From: Arthrinium phaeospermum
Taxonomy: Eukaryota; Ascomycota; Sordariomycetes; Amphisphaeriales; Apiosporaceae
Reading direction: 5' to 3'
NCBI GenBank assembly: GCA_006503535.1
Contig: QYRS01000005.1
Location: 1,612,001-1,676,000 of the forward strand
DNA length: 64,000 nt
Below are positions 1-9,139 of this stretch, piece by piece (position 1 is the first letter of the stretch; each line of letters starts with the position of its first letter). A model generated the notes under the pieces. The model was given only the letters and a program-made list of their open reading frames with translations. It did no database searches and was not told where the DNA came from. The position numbers were made by a program, and so were the translations under genes.

Positions 1-608
1 ACTAACTATTGCCCTTTTTCTCTCTCTACCCAGACTTCGGCCTCCCCGCAACATTCAGCTCCTGGTCGCAGGTGACGATGCTCCACATGTACCTCGTGTG
101 CGCGCGGCTGCGCAACCTGGACCGGGAGGCGGCCAAGTCGTGGCAGCAGCAGCTGGTGGACCACTACTTCTTCGACGCCGAGGAGCGGATGGACCTGACG
201 CACGGCATCGCGTCGCGCGGGGTGCGGCAGCGGTACCTCAAGGACCTGTTCGTGACGTGGCGGGGCCTGCTGGCGGCGTACGACGAAGGGGTGGCGCGGG
301 GCGACGCGGTGCTGGCGTCGGCCGTCTGGCGCAACGTCTTCAGCGCGCAGCCCGACGTCGACGTCCGCGCCGTCGCCGCCGTCGTCAGCTGGATGCGCCT
401 CACCCTCAAGATGCTCGACCAGATGCCCGACGAGGCCCTCTTCTCCCAGGCCTCGGCCGCCTTCAAGTGGCCCGCCAAGAACGAGCTCAACGTCGTCGAC
501 AAGCCCGTCCGCGAGCTCGAGGGCCTCCTGCCTGATGCGCCCGCGGCGGCGGCCAAGGCGAAGGCGGACCAGCCCGCCGCGGCGCCCATCCAAAAAGTCG
601 CAGTATAG
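1..608 (+). CDS. CBP3: Cbp3-type ubiquinol-cytochrome c reductase chaperone, 3' part
   Basis: Partial gene: only the end of an intron (branch-like ACTAAC at 1-6, acceptor CAG at 31-33) and the last exon (34-608) lie in the window. The roughly 190 residues match the Cbp3/UQCC1 chaperone domain: a YFFDAEERMD stretch, then YDEGVARGD and a WRN motif, and an Ala/Lys-rich tail. In yeast, Cbp3 with Cbp6 binds newly made cytochrome b at the mitochondrial ribosome and delivers it to complex III. The start, presequence and first half are upstream of the window. It converges on the DHFR gene, with 162 bases between the two stop codons. Confidence 0.85.
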
Positions 609-770
609 GGAGGGCTGCCCCCGCACTGTAGATGTAAAATAATGTAAACGTAAAAAAGGCTTGGTTGGGGAGAGCACGGCTCGGACATTCCACTTTGCAT
701 AAGCACTTAGACAGACGGGGCTGTACGATGAGGCCGAGCGCCATCACTTATCATAGATTCCAGTTGCTGT

Positions 771-1227
771 CTAATCAAGTCGCTCCCACATCTGAAACTC
801 GTATTTTGTCCCGTTCTCCTCCTGCACGCCCTCGGGCACCGTCTCCCCCGTCCACGCATCCAGCTCCTCCTTGGACCGCTGCGCCCACTTCCTGCCGTCC
901 TTGTCCTCCTGCTCCCCGGCCGCCAGCCGCAGCGGGAAGAAGGTGTCGCACTCAAAGTCGTCCATGACGCGCGTGAGCAGGACCCGCCGCGCCTCCGGCA
1001 GCGCCAGCGACGCCTCGTAGATCTGGGCGCCGCCGATCACGAAGGCCTTGGCCGCCGCCGGCTGCGTCTGCGTCTTGAGGTACTCGAGCGCCTGCGCCAG
1101 CGAGCCGACCTTGACCGGCTCCTTTTCCAAGTCCACGCCGGCCGCGCTGCTGCCGCCGTCCGGGTGCGAGCGGCTGATGACGATGTTCAGCCGGCCCTTT
1201 AGGGGCCGGAACTTGACCGGGATGCTG

Positions 1228-1260
<33 letters not shown>

Positions 1261-1551
1261 ATGGCCGGGGGTTGCGCCTTTTTGTCTTTGCGTTAGCTTA
1301 AAGTGTTTACTTTCCGCGTTATATAGAGACGAAGCTGCGAAATTGCGAGGAGTGAGGATACATCGGGAGAAGAAGAAACTTACGTCGGCAGGGAGCCGTT
1401 TGGTCACGCGGGCAAAGTAGGCCATCTCTTTCCTGAGGCCGGTCCATGGCAGAGTGCCGGCGCGGCCAATGCCCATGTCCCGCGTCGCGGCCACGACGAG
1501 TGTTAACTCTACGGGCAGCATGGTGTCGGCGGTGGTAGTCCCGGCGCTCAT
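771..1551 (-). CDS. DFR1: Dihydrofolate reductase
   Basis: Two exons, 1384-1551 and 771-1277, join in phase 0 over a 106-nt intron (GTAAGT donor, AAAAAG acceptor) to give 224 residues, a normal fungal length. It reduces dihydrofolate to tetrahydrofolate with NADPH, feeding thymidylate and purine synthesis. Visible family motifs are the N-terminal strand VVAATRDMGIG, substrate-loop LPW, the acidic residue in LRKEM, VIMGRKTWDSIP (NADPH binding), RLNIVISR and the FVIGGAQIYE cofactor loop. The chosen start is the first ATG of the frame; a second Met (residue 11) would also leave the enzyme core complete. It converges on CBP3. Confidence 0.93.
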
Positions 1552-1979
1552 TTGACTGGTCGTATAAGATTGGCCTAGTAGGCTCGGAGTTGTTTGATCC
1601 TTCTTTGAGTTGAAGTCGATAATCTGGAGGTATGAAGGTTCGCCCTAGGTGATTGATTTGGTTAATGTGGGGGTGATTCACAGCTACAGGACGCCTAACA
1701 AAAGTTTACGCCGCTGTAGGAGACGGATTACAATACCTGACCCGAGGACTTACTTAATCTCAATTTTTAGATGCGATGCCAATTCTCTCGTTAAGAAACC
1801 CTTATACCGGGGATGCGTTTTCTCCTATACGATATGTCTGATTCGATTTGCATTATTCGTCAATTTGCTCATAGTATGCTTTGTAGTTGCCAGTCTTCCT
1901 TTATATCTTGCTTGTATGCCGATTCTTGCCCGCCCCCTTAACAGCTCTAGACAGGTATGTATAACCAAGTAGGTAGATA
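1552..1979. other. Intergenic, 5' side of DHFR
   Basis: A 428-base spacer between the DHFR start and the 3' end of the PhyH-type gene, moderately AT-rich after 1680. I see no gene, RNA or repeat in it. Confidence 0.6.
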
Positions 1980-2942
1980 TCACGCCGTAGCGGCAACGCC
2001 CTTGGCCTCCTCCAGCCTTTGCAGCTCCTTCCTCTTCATCTCCTCCTGTATCCGAACCCGCACGGGGACGATTGCCTCCGGCGGCATCGTCGGCTTCCAG
2101 CCCTTCATCTTGTCGAGCCCGCCCACGCTCTGTATCGTCTTGAGCTCGACCAAGCTGTACTCACTCCCATCCTGGCGGTCGAAGACCTGCGGCGCCCGAA
2201 AGCTCACGGGCGGGTTGGTGATGATGCGCGCGTGGCGGAGCGCGTTGCTGGTCGCCGAGTGCATCATAAGCGGGTGCAGCAAAAACACGTCGCCGACCTC
2301 GCCGCTCGCCTCGACGAACTCGTCGCACCCCCGCGCCAGCTCCAGGTACCACTCGAGGTTCTTCTCCTTGATGAAGTCCGGGTGGCCCCGCGGCACCATG
2401 CGCGGGGACACGCCCTCCGGGTGGTCGTACAGCCAGCGGGCGATCTTGGGCACGGCGTCCGGGCAGAGCATGGTGCCGCCGCCCTCGGGCGGCACGTCGC
2501 TGAAGAGCGGGATGACGAGCAGGGCCTGCTCGGGGCTGTCGAGGTAGTGCACGAAGAAGTCGCCGTCGACGTGCCAGTTGTCGAGGGCGCGCGGCGGGAC
2601 GGGCTTCCCCTCGCCCGCGGCCGTGCCCAGGTTCACGATCAGGCTGTCGCGCCAGTACCGCGAGCGCTGCTCGTCGACGCGCTCGGCCCCGCCGCAGAGC
2701 TCGCAGATGGCCGACCAGGCCTTCGGGGCCAGCGCGGCCGCGTCAAAGATCCGGTGTGACGGCATGTTGATCTTGTGCTGCGTCCAGGTCGACTTGTCGT
2801 CCGCCGACATGCCCAGGCGGGTCCAGACGCCTTCGGTGACCTCGGCCGCTTGCTCGCGCGTGAAGCAGCGGCTCAGCTTGATGTAACCATTCTTTAGGAA
2901 GAACTCCTTCTGCTCTTCGGTCAGGGGCGCCGGTGGATCCAT
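1980..2942 (-). CDS. Phytanoyl-CoA dioxygenase (PhyH) family protein
   Basis: Intronless gene of 320 residues. The fold is the Fe(II)/2-oxoglutarate-dependent PhyH family. Iron ligands can be placed at His124 and Asp126 (NWHVDGDFF) and at a distal His in LLHPLMMHSATSN (probably His228), followed by Arg-rich RHARI, where the 2-oxoglutarate carboxylate is usually bound. There is no N-terminal targeting peptide and no C-terminal PTS1 (ends VAATA), so peroxisomal phytanoyl-CoA hydroxylation is not implied. Fungal members act on varied primary or secondary metabolites, and the substrate here is unknown. It lies in tandem, 632 bases apart, with the PHO13-like gene, with no evident functional link. 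Confidence 0.85.
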   Translation of the reverse strand: MDPPAPLTEEQKEFFLKNGYIKLSRCFTREQAAEVTEGVWTRLGMSADDKSTWTQHKINMPSHRIFDAAALAPKAWSAICELCGGAERVDEQRSRYWRDSLIVNLGTAAGEGKPVPPRALDNWHVDGDFFVHYLDSPEQALLVIPLFSDVPPEGGGTMLCPDAVPKIARWLYDHPEGVSPRMVPRGHPDFIKEKNLEWYLELARGCDEFVEASGEVGDVFLLHPLMMHSATSNALRHARIITNPPVSFRAPQVFDRQDGSEYSLVELKTIQSVGGLDKMKGWKPTMPPEAIVPVRVRIQEEMKRKELQRLEEAKGVAATA

Positions 2943-3574
2943 CGTGGATGATCAGTTTGGCTAAGTCTAAGCTTGCTCTGACAGGCCGAGGATTATGTAT
3001 AGGTAACGTTTATATGGGAGTGTAGAATAGTTGTTTTGAGTATTTGGTGAGTAAATCAGGACTTGGCTGCTCAGTATGCGCTTCATAGTGAATTCCCCGA
3101 TGAACCGCCCTTTATATGACTCGCTTGGCAGACGGTACCCAATGCCGGAGCCACGGAGGGCCAAGCTTTCATGACCCGTTCATAGTCAGATAGCTATAAC
3201 AGCAGTGGCCTGTTTGTGGGGACTAGGAGACTGCGGGGGAATTCAACCGTATTTAACCTGAATACTCCCATTGGACCATTGTATGCAGCTACGGCGTAGT
3301 GAGCTCACACGATCTGTAACTTGGCGATGAACTGCGGCCGTTGCCAGGGTCGCATCCGGGCCAGACCACATCCGACTGCTCAAAGGCAATAATCCTATCC
3401 GACAAGTCAGGTTGACCGGGTCACTCAGGAACAGCATGAACTACATGATAGGTTGCTATGGATTGCTGCCGACGGACCGGGATCACTCTGAACAGGAACG
3501 TCACGCTTAAAATGTCTATTCTATATTCTATCTATCAGAAAAACGTTTCTCGGATCCCGTCCTGTAAGCCCATC
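2943..3574. other. Intergenic between PhyH-type gene and PHO13
   Basis: A 632-base spacer serving as the 5' region of the PhyH-type gene and the 3' region of the phosphatase gene. Short ORFs in it resemble no family I know. Confidence 0.6.
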
Positions 3575-4689
3575 TCACTGCTTCGCCGCGCGCAGATCAC
3601 TGAGCTTGTCAGCGTAGTAGGCCGGGACGAACTTGGCATCCTCGGCCTCCCAATCCTCCTTCTTAGACACCCCGGTGAGGACAGCGAGGGTGCCGCCGAG
3701 ACCGCCCTCGATGCCGAACTGGATGTCGGTGTTCAAGCGGTCGCCGACCATGCAGGTCCGGGCGCGGTCGAGCTGGAACTTGCCCTCGATCGCGTCCATC
3801 ATGGCCTGGCTGGGCTTGCCGAGCGCGGTCGGCTGCTGGCCCGTCATGTTGATCAGGGGCACCGAGACGGAGCCGGCGCCCGGGAAGAAGCCGTGGGCCA
3901 TGGGGAAGGTGCTGTCCGTGTTGGTGGCGAGGAACTTGGCGCCGCGGGCGAGGTACTGGTACGCCGTCGAGAGCTTGAGGTAGTTGACGTGGAAGTCGAG
4001 CCCGGCCAGCACGCAGCCGACCTCGGGGTCCAGCGCCGAGCCGTCGGCCAGCCCCTTGAAGTCCTCGGGCGTGATGTCGCGGCGCAGGCCGGGGTCGGTG
4101 CCGCCGAGGAAGGGCACGCCCTCGGTGGCGAGCTCCGACTCGATGCCGCTCTCGCCCAGGACGAAGACCTTGTTCTTGCCGGCCGGCAGCTTCAGGATGC
4201 GCGAGATGTAGATGGCGGACGAGTACGCCGACGCGAAGATCTCCTCCACCTCGCTGGGGATGCCCAGGCTCGCGAGCTTCTTCTGGTAGTCCTGGCGCGA
4301 CTTGGTGGAGTTGTTGGTGACGAAGACCACTTTCTTGCCTAGTGCGGACACATCAGCCCATGGTCATCCCATGCGACGCCATCATTGCCAGTTCGTAGAA
4401 AACTAACCTTTGGATCTCAAAAAGTCCAATGTCTCAACGATACCCTCAAAGAGATGGTCACCAGACCATAAAACGCCTACATCATGACATTAGCTGTGAG
4501 CTCGACGATATATCGCAATGGTGTTTTCAAGAATTACCATCGCAGTCAAATAGGAAGACCTGGTTCGAATTATTAGCAAGTACAACATGCCAATAATGTT
4601 GAATTTCAGCGACTCACGTCGAAGCGGTCAATGAACTCGTTTATTGCCGCAGTGTCGCCGGTAAGGTATTTTGAGGTTGAGGTCGGCAT
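3575..4689 (-). CDS. PHO13: 4-nitrophenylphosphatase / phosphoglycolate phosphatase family (HAD-IIA)
   Basis: Four exons (4618-4689, 4538-4559, 4408-4476, 3575-4338) join in phase to 308 residues, close to yeast Pho13. HAD motif I (FDCDG, nucleophile and acid/base Asp at about residues 28-30) is encoded by a 22-nt micro-exon. Motif II is VTNNSTK, the type II cap follows, and the loop-4 acidic motif is GDRLNTDI near the C-terminus. The family dephosphorylates small phosphate esters such as 2-phosphoglycolate and other glycolytic side products (metabolite repair) and is cytosolic. Introns use GTGAGT, GTAATT and GTTAGT donors. It is divergent from the MaoC hydratase gene, 803 bases apart. Confidence 0.9.
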
Positions 4690-5492
4690 TGTGTATAGGA
4701 GGGGCTCAAGCGAATGAACTTCTTCTATAACGATCTAGCAGTAGGTCTATGTCTATGGGGGACGTCGAAAAAAAGAATAGGTGGCAGTCTGAAGCCGATA
4801 AATGGTGTATATGAGGTGTTGCAGCTTCAGTCAGCTTGAAGCATTTATCGCTCCAGATTTCATTCGGCTTTGTCGCCGTTTTCACTCCGCAGAAGGACCG
4901 GCCGGACAGAATCTAACCAAACGAAAAACGCCCTACTATGACATAGGTGCCGCGAAATAAGGTGAGTGGATTGATTTGACTCGATGTCAAGACAGGCCAG
5001 CTATACTCGCATGGCTAAATTCGACCTGTACCAAAACATGGATCCGTCAATCGCAATAGCATTGGTCAATACCTTGGACTGAGTACCGCTATAGCATAGC
5101 AGTCCTCTAGAGTGCATACCTTATCTTTCTTCCTAGCGCATGCGCCACTGAAGGTCGATATAGCTTATACCTACTAGACCACGCAAGAACGCTGGCACGT
5201 ATATAATGTCCAGTATGCTCTTTGCGCAATTGAATCTCGCTGTTCATTCCCCCGGCGTCTTACATACATCTGTAGGTACTGCCTAGGTAGGTCCCGGTAC
5301 AGCGCTTCCCCACTATTGGACCTCGGCAGAGGAGACCGCGTCAACCTTAATGATGCTCTCTCGGCAAGCTCCTCTTTGTAATGTTCAAGTTTAGAGACAC
5401 GGGGTTGCAGTCAATTGCATTTACCATTGATACCATATACATCACGTTGATTTCTTCCCGCAAGACTTGAAAATAAGCATACCGTCGCGAAC
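4690..5492. other. Divergent promoter region, PHO13 / MaoC hydratase
   Basis: An 803-base region between two divergently transcribed genes, so it must hold both promoters. I see no ORF with family similarity, no tRNA and no strong repeat. Confidence 0.6.
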
Positions 5493-6555
5493 ATGAGTGG
5501 CCCTGGAGCTGGATTTGAGTACCCTGCCAAGGAGGTGTCCTGGCTGAAGCGCGATGCTCTTCTCTTCGCCGCCAGCATTGGCTGCACCTCGGATGAGCTC
5601 CAGTTCCTCTATGTAAGTGCCGCCAACGTCGGGTAGATTTTCGCATAAAGCTCGATAGTCTAACTGTATTCTAGGAGCTGGATCCCAACTTCTCCGTCTT
5701 CCCGACTTACCCGGTTGTCCTGCGTAAGTACAAGCAGCCCGCCTAGCCGAACAAAAGACGGGCTCTTTCGCTAACCGAAGACGTCGGCCCACAGCGTTCA
5801 AGAACGATGCGCAGGAAGTAATCGACTTCTACGCCGCCCAGAAGGCCGAAAAGATCCCCGGCGTCCCCGAGTTCGACGCGCGACGCGTCGTCGACGGCCA
5901 GCGCCTGGTCCAGTTCCTCAAGCCCCTCCCTCCGACGTCGGCCGGCAAGAAGTTCGAGATCCGCACCAAGGTGCTGGGCGTGTACGACAAGGGCCGCCCG
6001 GGCACCGTGGTCGAGACGCAGACGGACCTGGTCGAGGCCGGGTCGGGCGAGGTGTACTCGCGCGCCATCGGCAGCGCCTTCTACGTGGCGCAGGGCAACT
6101 GGGGCGGGCCCAAGGGCCCCGCGACGGAGAACTTCCCGCCGCCCAAGGGCAAGAAGCCCGACGCCGTCTTCGAGGACCAGACGACGCCGCAGACGGCGCT
6201 GCTGTACCGCCTCAACGGCGACTACAACCCGCTGCACGCGCACCCGGAGCCGGGCAAGAAGATGGGCTTCGGCGGCGCCATCATCCACGGCCTCTACTCC
6301 TTCAACTCGTCCTGCCACGGCCTGCTGCTGAAGCTGGGCGGCAGCGACCCCAAGAACATCAAGGAGTTCCAGGCCCGCTTCGCGAGCCCCGTCAAGCCCG
6401 GCGACAAGCTCGTCACCAACGCCTGGCGGACCGGCGAGATGAAGGGCGACTGGGAGGAGATCCGCTTCGTCACGAGCGTCGAGGGCGGCAAGGTCTGCCT
6501 GAGCAACGGCCGGGCCTTGATGAAGGTTGTCGGCGAGGCCAAGAGCAAGTTGTAA
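5493..6555 (+). CDS. Peroxisomal MaoC-type (hydratase 2) 3-hydroxyacyl-CoA dehydratase
   Basis: Exons 5493-5612, 5675-5723 and 5795-6555 join in phase to 309 residues. The double hot-dog architecture ends in a hydratase-2 motif RLNGDYNPLHAHP with the predicted catalytic dyad Asp199 and His204, then GFGGAIIHGL. The extreme C-terminus is SKL, a canonical PTS1, so it should act in peroxisomes, hydrating trans-2-enoyl-CoA to (3R)-hydroxyacyl-CoA in beta-oxidation or a related chain-modifying route. It is a stand-alone hydratase, not a multifunctional Fox2 protein. Where many hydratases have Asp in NPLHxDP, this one has His206; a fungal subgroup appears to share that change. The donors are GTAAGT, and the third exon carries most of the protein. 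Confidence 0.9.
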
Positions 6556-6856
6556 AATCATTAAGCGCGAGTTTTCCCATGAAGTAGCCAGCCTTTGAGC
6601 CAAGAATTTACGTTGTATTTAAATTGCTACACACGAAATCGGTATTCTGCCGTATATATCCTATGAATTGTATGGCGTTGAAATGGTACTGGCAATGATA
6701 GGTGAGGGTTGCTGTTGCCTGGGACTCCGTGAGAGTTTCCACTGCCTCCAATCGACTTAGCTTCTATGTAGGCTTGCGTTTGCACCTCTGACAAACAACA
6801 TCGTCCATGGCACTACACGCAATGAATTGAAACTGCGTCTAACTTCTGTTAAAAGT
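6556..6856. other. Intergenic, MaoC hydratase to TBCE
   Basis: About 300 bases holding the 3' end of the hydratase transcript and the promoter of the tubulin cofactor E gene. An in-frame upstream ATG at 6827 would add ten residues to the latter. Nothing else seen. Confidence 0.55.
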
Positions 6857-8767
6857 ATGGCATCAAAGGCAAAGGTAGGCGACCGGCTGTCCTACGATGG
6901 CGCCATTTGCACCGCGCGGTATATCGGTGAGGTCGCCGGCACCACAGGGAACTGGATTGGCGTAGAATGGGACGACGCATCCCGAGGGAAACACGACGGC
7001 TCGCACAAGGGACAGCGATACTTTACCTGTAAGCCTTTCGTCTTAGCAGGCGTGCATTATTGATCGGTCTGCTGACATGCCCGCTTCCTGGCAAAGGCAA
7101 ATCCAAATCGCCCACCGCCGCCTCTTTTGTGCGCCCCACCAGGACGGCTGAGGCGCCGCGGAGCTTCGTCGCAGCCCTGAAGGAAAAGTATACGGCCGAG
7201 ATCGCCACGGGCGGCATCGAGATCCGGTTCTCGGGCAAGCTCGCCGAGGAGGTCGGCTTCGAGAAGATCCGCCGCAAGCAGGCCGACCTGGCCGAATTGA
7301 AGCACGCCATCCTCGACGGCACGCGCGTCGCACGTGCGTACGACGACGAGGGGGGCGACGAGCGCATAGGGGAGACCTGCCCTAAGATCATCAACTTGGA
7401 GCTCAGCCGGAACCTGTTCACGCATCTCGGTACGGTCGTCGGGATATGCTCGGAACTGCCTGGCCTGCGGAACTTGCGACTAAAGTAAGAGAAGTCCTCC
7501 CCCTCTCCCTTCTCACCCTGTGTCTGTGACTAGCTGCTGATTTCATGTGTCCAGTGGCAACCGGTTTCAAGATGTCTTTCAGGATGAAGGGCTTCAAGAC
7601 GCCGAAAAGGTCTTTGCGAATGTGACGGAGTTGGCCCTGGAGGAGAACCTCATGAACTGGAACGAGATATGCCATGTGGCCACCAAGTTTCCTGCGCTGG
7701 CAAATCTGTCCGTCGACTTGAACCAGCTCTCAACACTACCAGCTGTGCCTCTCAAGTCACTATCTACGACTCTCGTGTCACTCAACTTGGAATTCAACGA
7801 GTTCACCAGCTTCGGGGACATAGCCAGCCTATCGGAGCTGAAGTCGCTACGCAATCTCCACCTGAAGGGTAACAATATCAGCGCCATCACCGCCAACGCT
7901 TCGGACCCAGCTCCCGTTCTCTCTTCGAGTGTCCGATTCCTAGACATTTCCTACAACCAAGTGTCGACTTGGACGTTCATCGATGATCTGTCGGCTACTT
8001 TCCCGGGACTGACCTCGCTGAGGTTCGCTCACAACCCCATCTACGAGAACCCCGACCCCGAGCTCTCGGCCCAGTCCAAGTCGATTGGAGAAGATGCATA
8101 CATGATCACCGTGGGCCGTATCGCCCAGCTGGAGAAGCTCAACTTTGGCAACATCACCCAGACCGACCGGCAAAATGCCGAGATGTTCTACCTCTCCCGC
8201 ATAGGAAAGCACCTTGCTGCCGTCCCGCCAAGCCAGGAGGCAGAAGTAATCAAATATCACAAGCGCTACGAGGCCTTGTGCGAGCTGTACGGGGCCCCGG
8301 TCGTGAACCGCACGAAAGAGATCAATCCCGCCTTTCTGGAGGCGAGACTGATCACGGTCCAATTCATTTACCATGCCCCACGTGGCGCCAAAGAGACCCC
8401 GATATCTGAGAAAACAAGCAAGATACCCAAGAGCTACGACATCTACAGGGTCAAAGGCATCGCCGGCAAGCTGTTCGGCCAGAAGCCGTTGGATCTCCGC
8501 CTCGTCTGGGAGACGGGTGAATGGGACCCGGTAGCCGGCTTTGACGACGAGGTAGACGTCGACGACGACAGCGGCGGAGAGGAAAATGATGTCGAAGAAG
8601 AAAAAGAAGAGGTGGCTGTAGAGGCAAACGCCGGGGACGAGACCTTGCAAACGGAGAGGAAAGTGGGAAAATGGGTTAAGCGGGAGGTTGAGCTGCGAGA
8701 CGGGCCACGGCAGCTGGGATTTTGCGTGGACGGTCTGGAGGCAAAGGTCAGGGTAGAGGTTCGATGA
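6857..8767 (+). CDS. PAC2: Tubulin-folding cofactor E (CAP-Gly, LRR, ubiquitin-like)
   Basis: Exons 6857-7028, 7097-7484 and 7555-8767 join in phase to 590 residues. A CAP-Gly domain (VGDRLSYDG, GNWIGVEWDD, GKHDGS) occupies roughly residues 5-70. Leucine-rich repeats run from about residue 140 to 330, with typical NLELSRN, LSVDLNQL, LNLEFNEF and LHLKGNNI units. The C-terminal quarter has the ubiquitin-like domain interrupted by an acidic linker near residues 510-550. TBCE binds alpha-tubulin and assembles the alpha/beta heterodimer with the other cofactors in the cytosol. The start MASKAKVGDRL was chosen because the CAP-Gly begins directly after it; an upstream in-frame ATG at 6827 is possible. 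Confidence 0.92.
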
Positions 8768-9139
8768 CTGTAGGTCCAAATGGGTCTTTGTTTGCAGTCT
8801 CAGTGCCAACTCAGTGCCAACGGGAACTTGCTTCCCTGTTGTCTGAAAACATAGTGATATATTTGAGAGCCCTCCCGCCGTATAGTGAGCCGAAAGATTT
8901 GTAAACTACACTTCTTCAACAAACACTGGCATTATAGATGCTTGTGATTATTTGGCGAACTGATTTCCCTGAATAGTTGACGATTTCAATCTACTGACAT
9001 ACAGTTTTGTCTCAACGGACTGAGTGATAGCAGTGCTTGCTGCTTGACGGGAACAAACGGCAAACATACACACGCAACCGCCGGAAAGTAGCAAATCCGA
9101 CCAAGGGATTTCCTGAACGCAGTATATCATTCCGGTATT
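8768..9139. other. Intergenic, TBCE to CCCH gene
   Basis: A 372-base spacer between two genes on the same strand. It must hold the TBCE terminator and the promoter of the CCCH gene. Nothing else seen. Confidence 0.55.

Noticed and set aside
3458..4342. 294-residue plus-strand ORF over the PHO13 gene
   Set aside because: It is the antisense of a clear HAD phosphatase, with Arg/Ala/Val-rich shadow composition and no domain.
5743..6603. 286-residue minus-strand ORF over the MaoC hydratase
   Set aside because: Leu/Ala/Arg-rich shadow of a GC-rich gene whose sense protein has catalytic motifs and a PTS1.
7940..8809. 289-residue minus-strand ORF over TBCE
   Set aside because: Antisense shadow; the sense strand carries leucine-rich repeats in phase with two introns.
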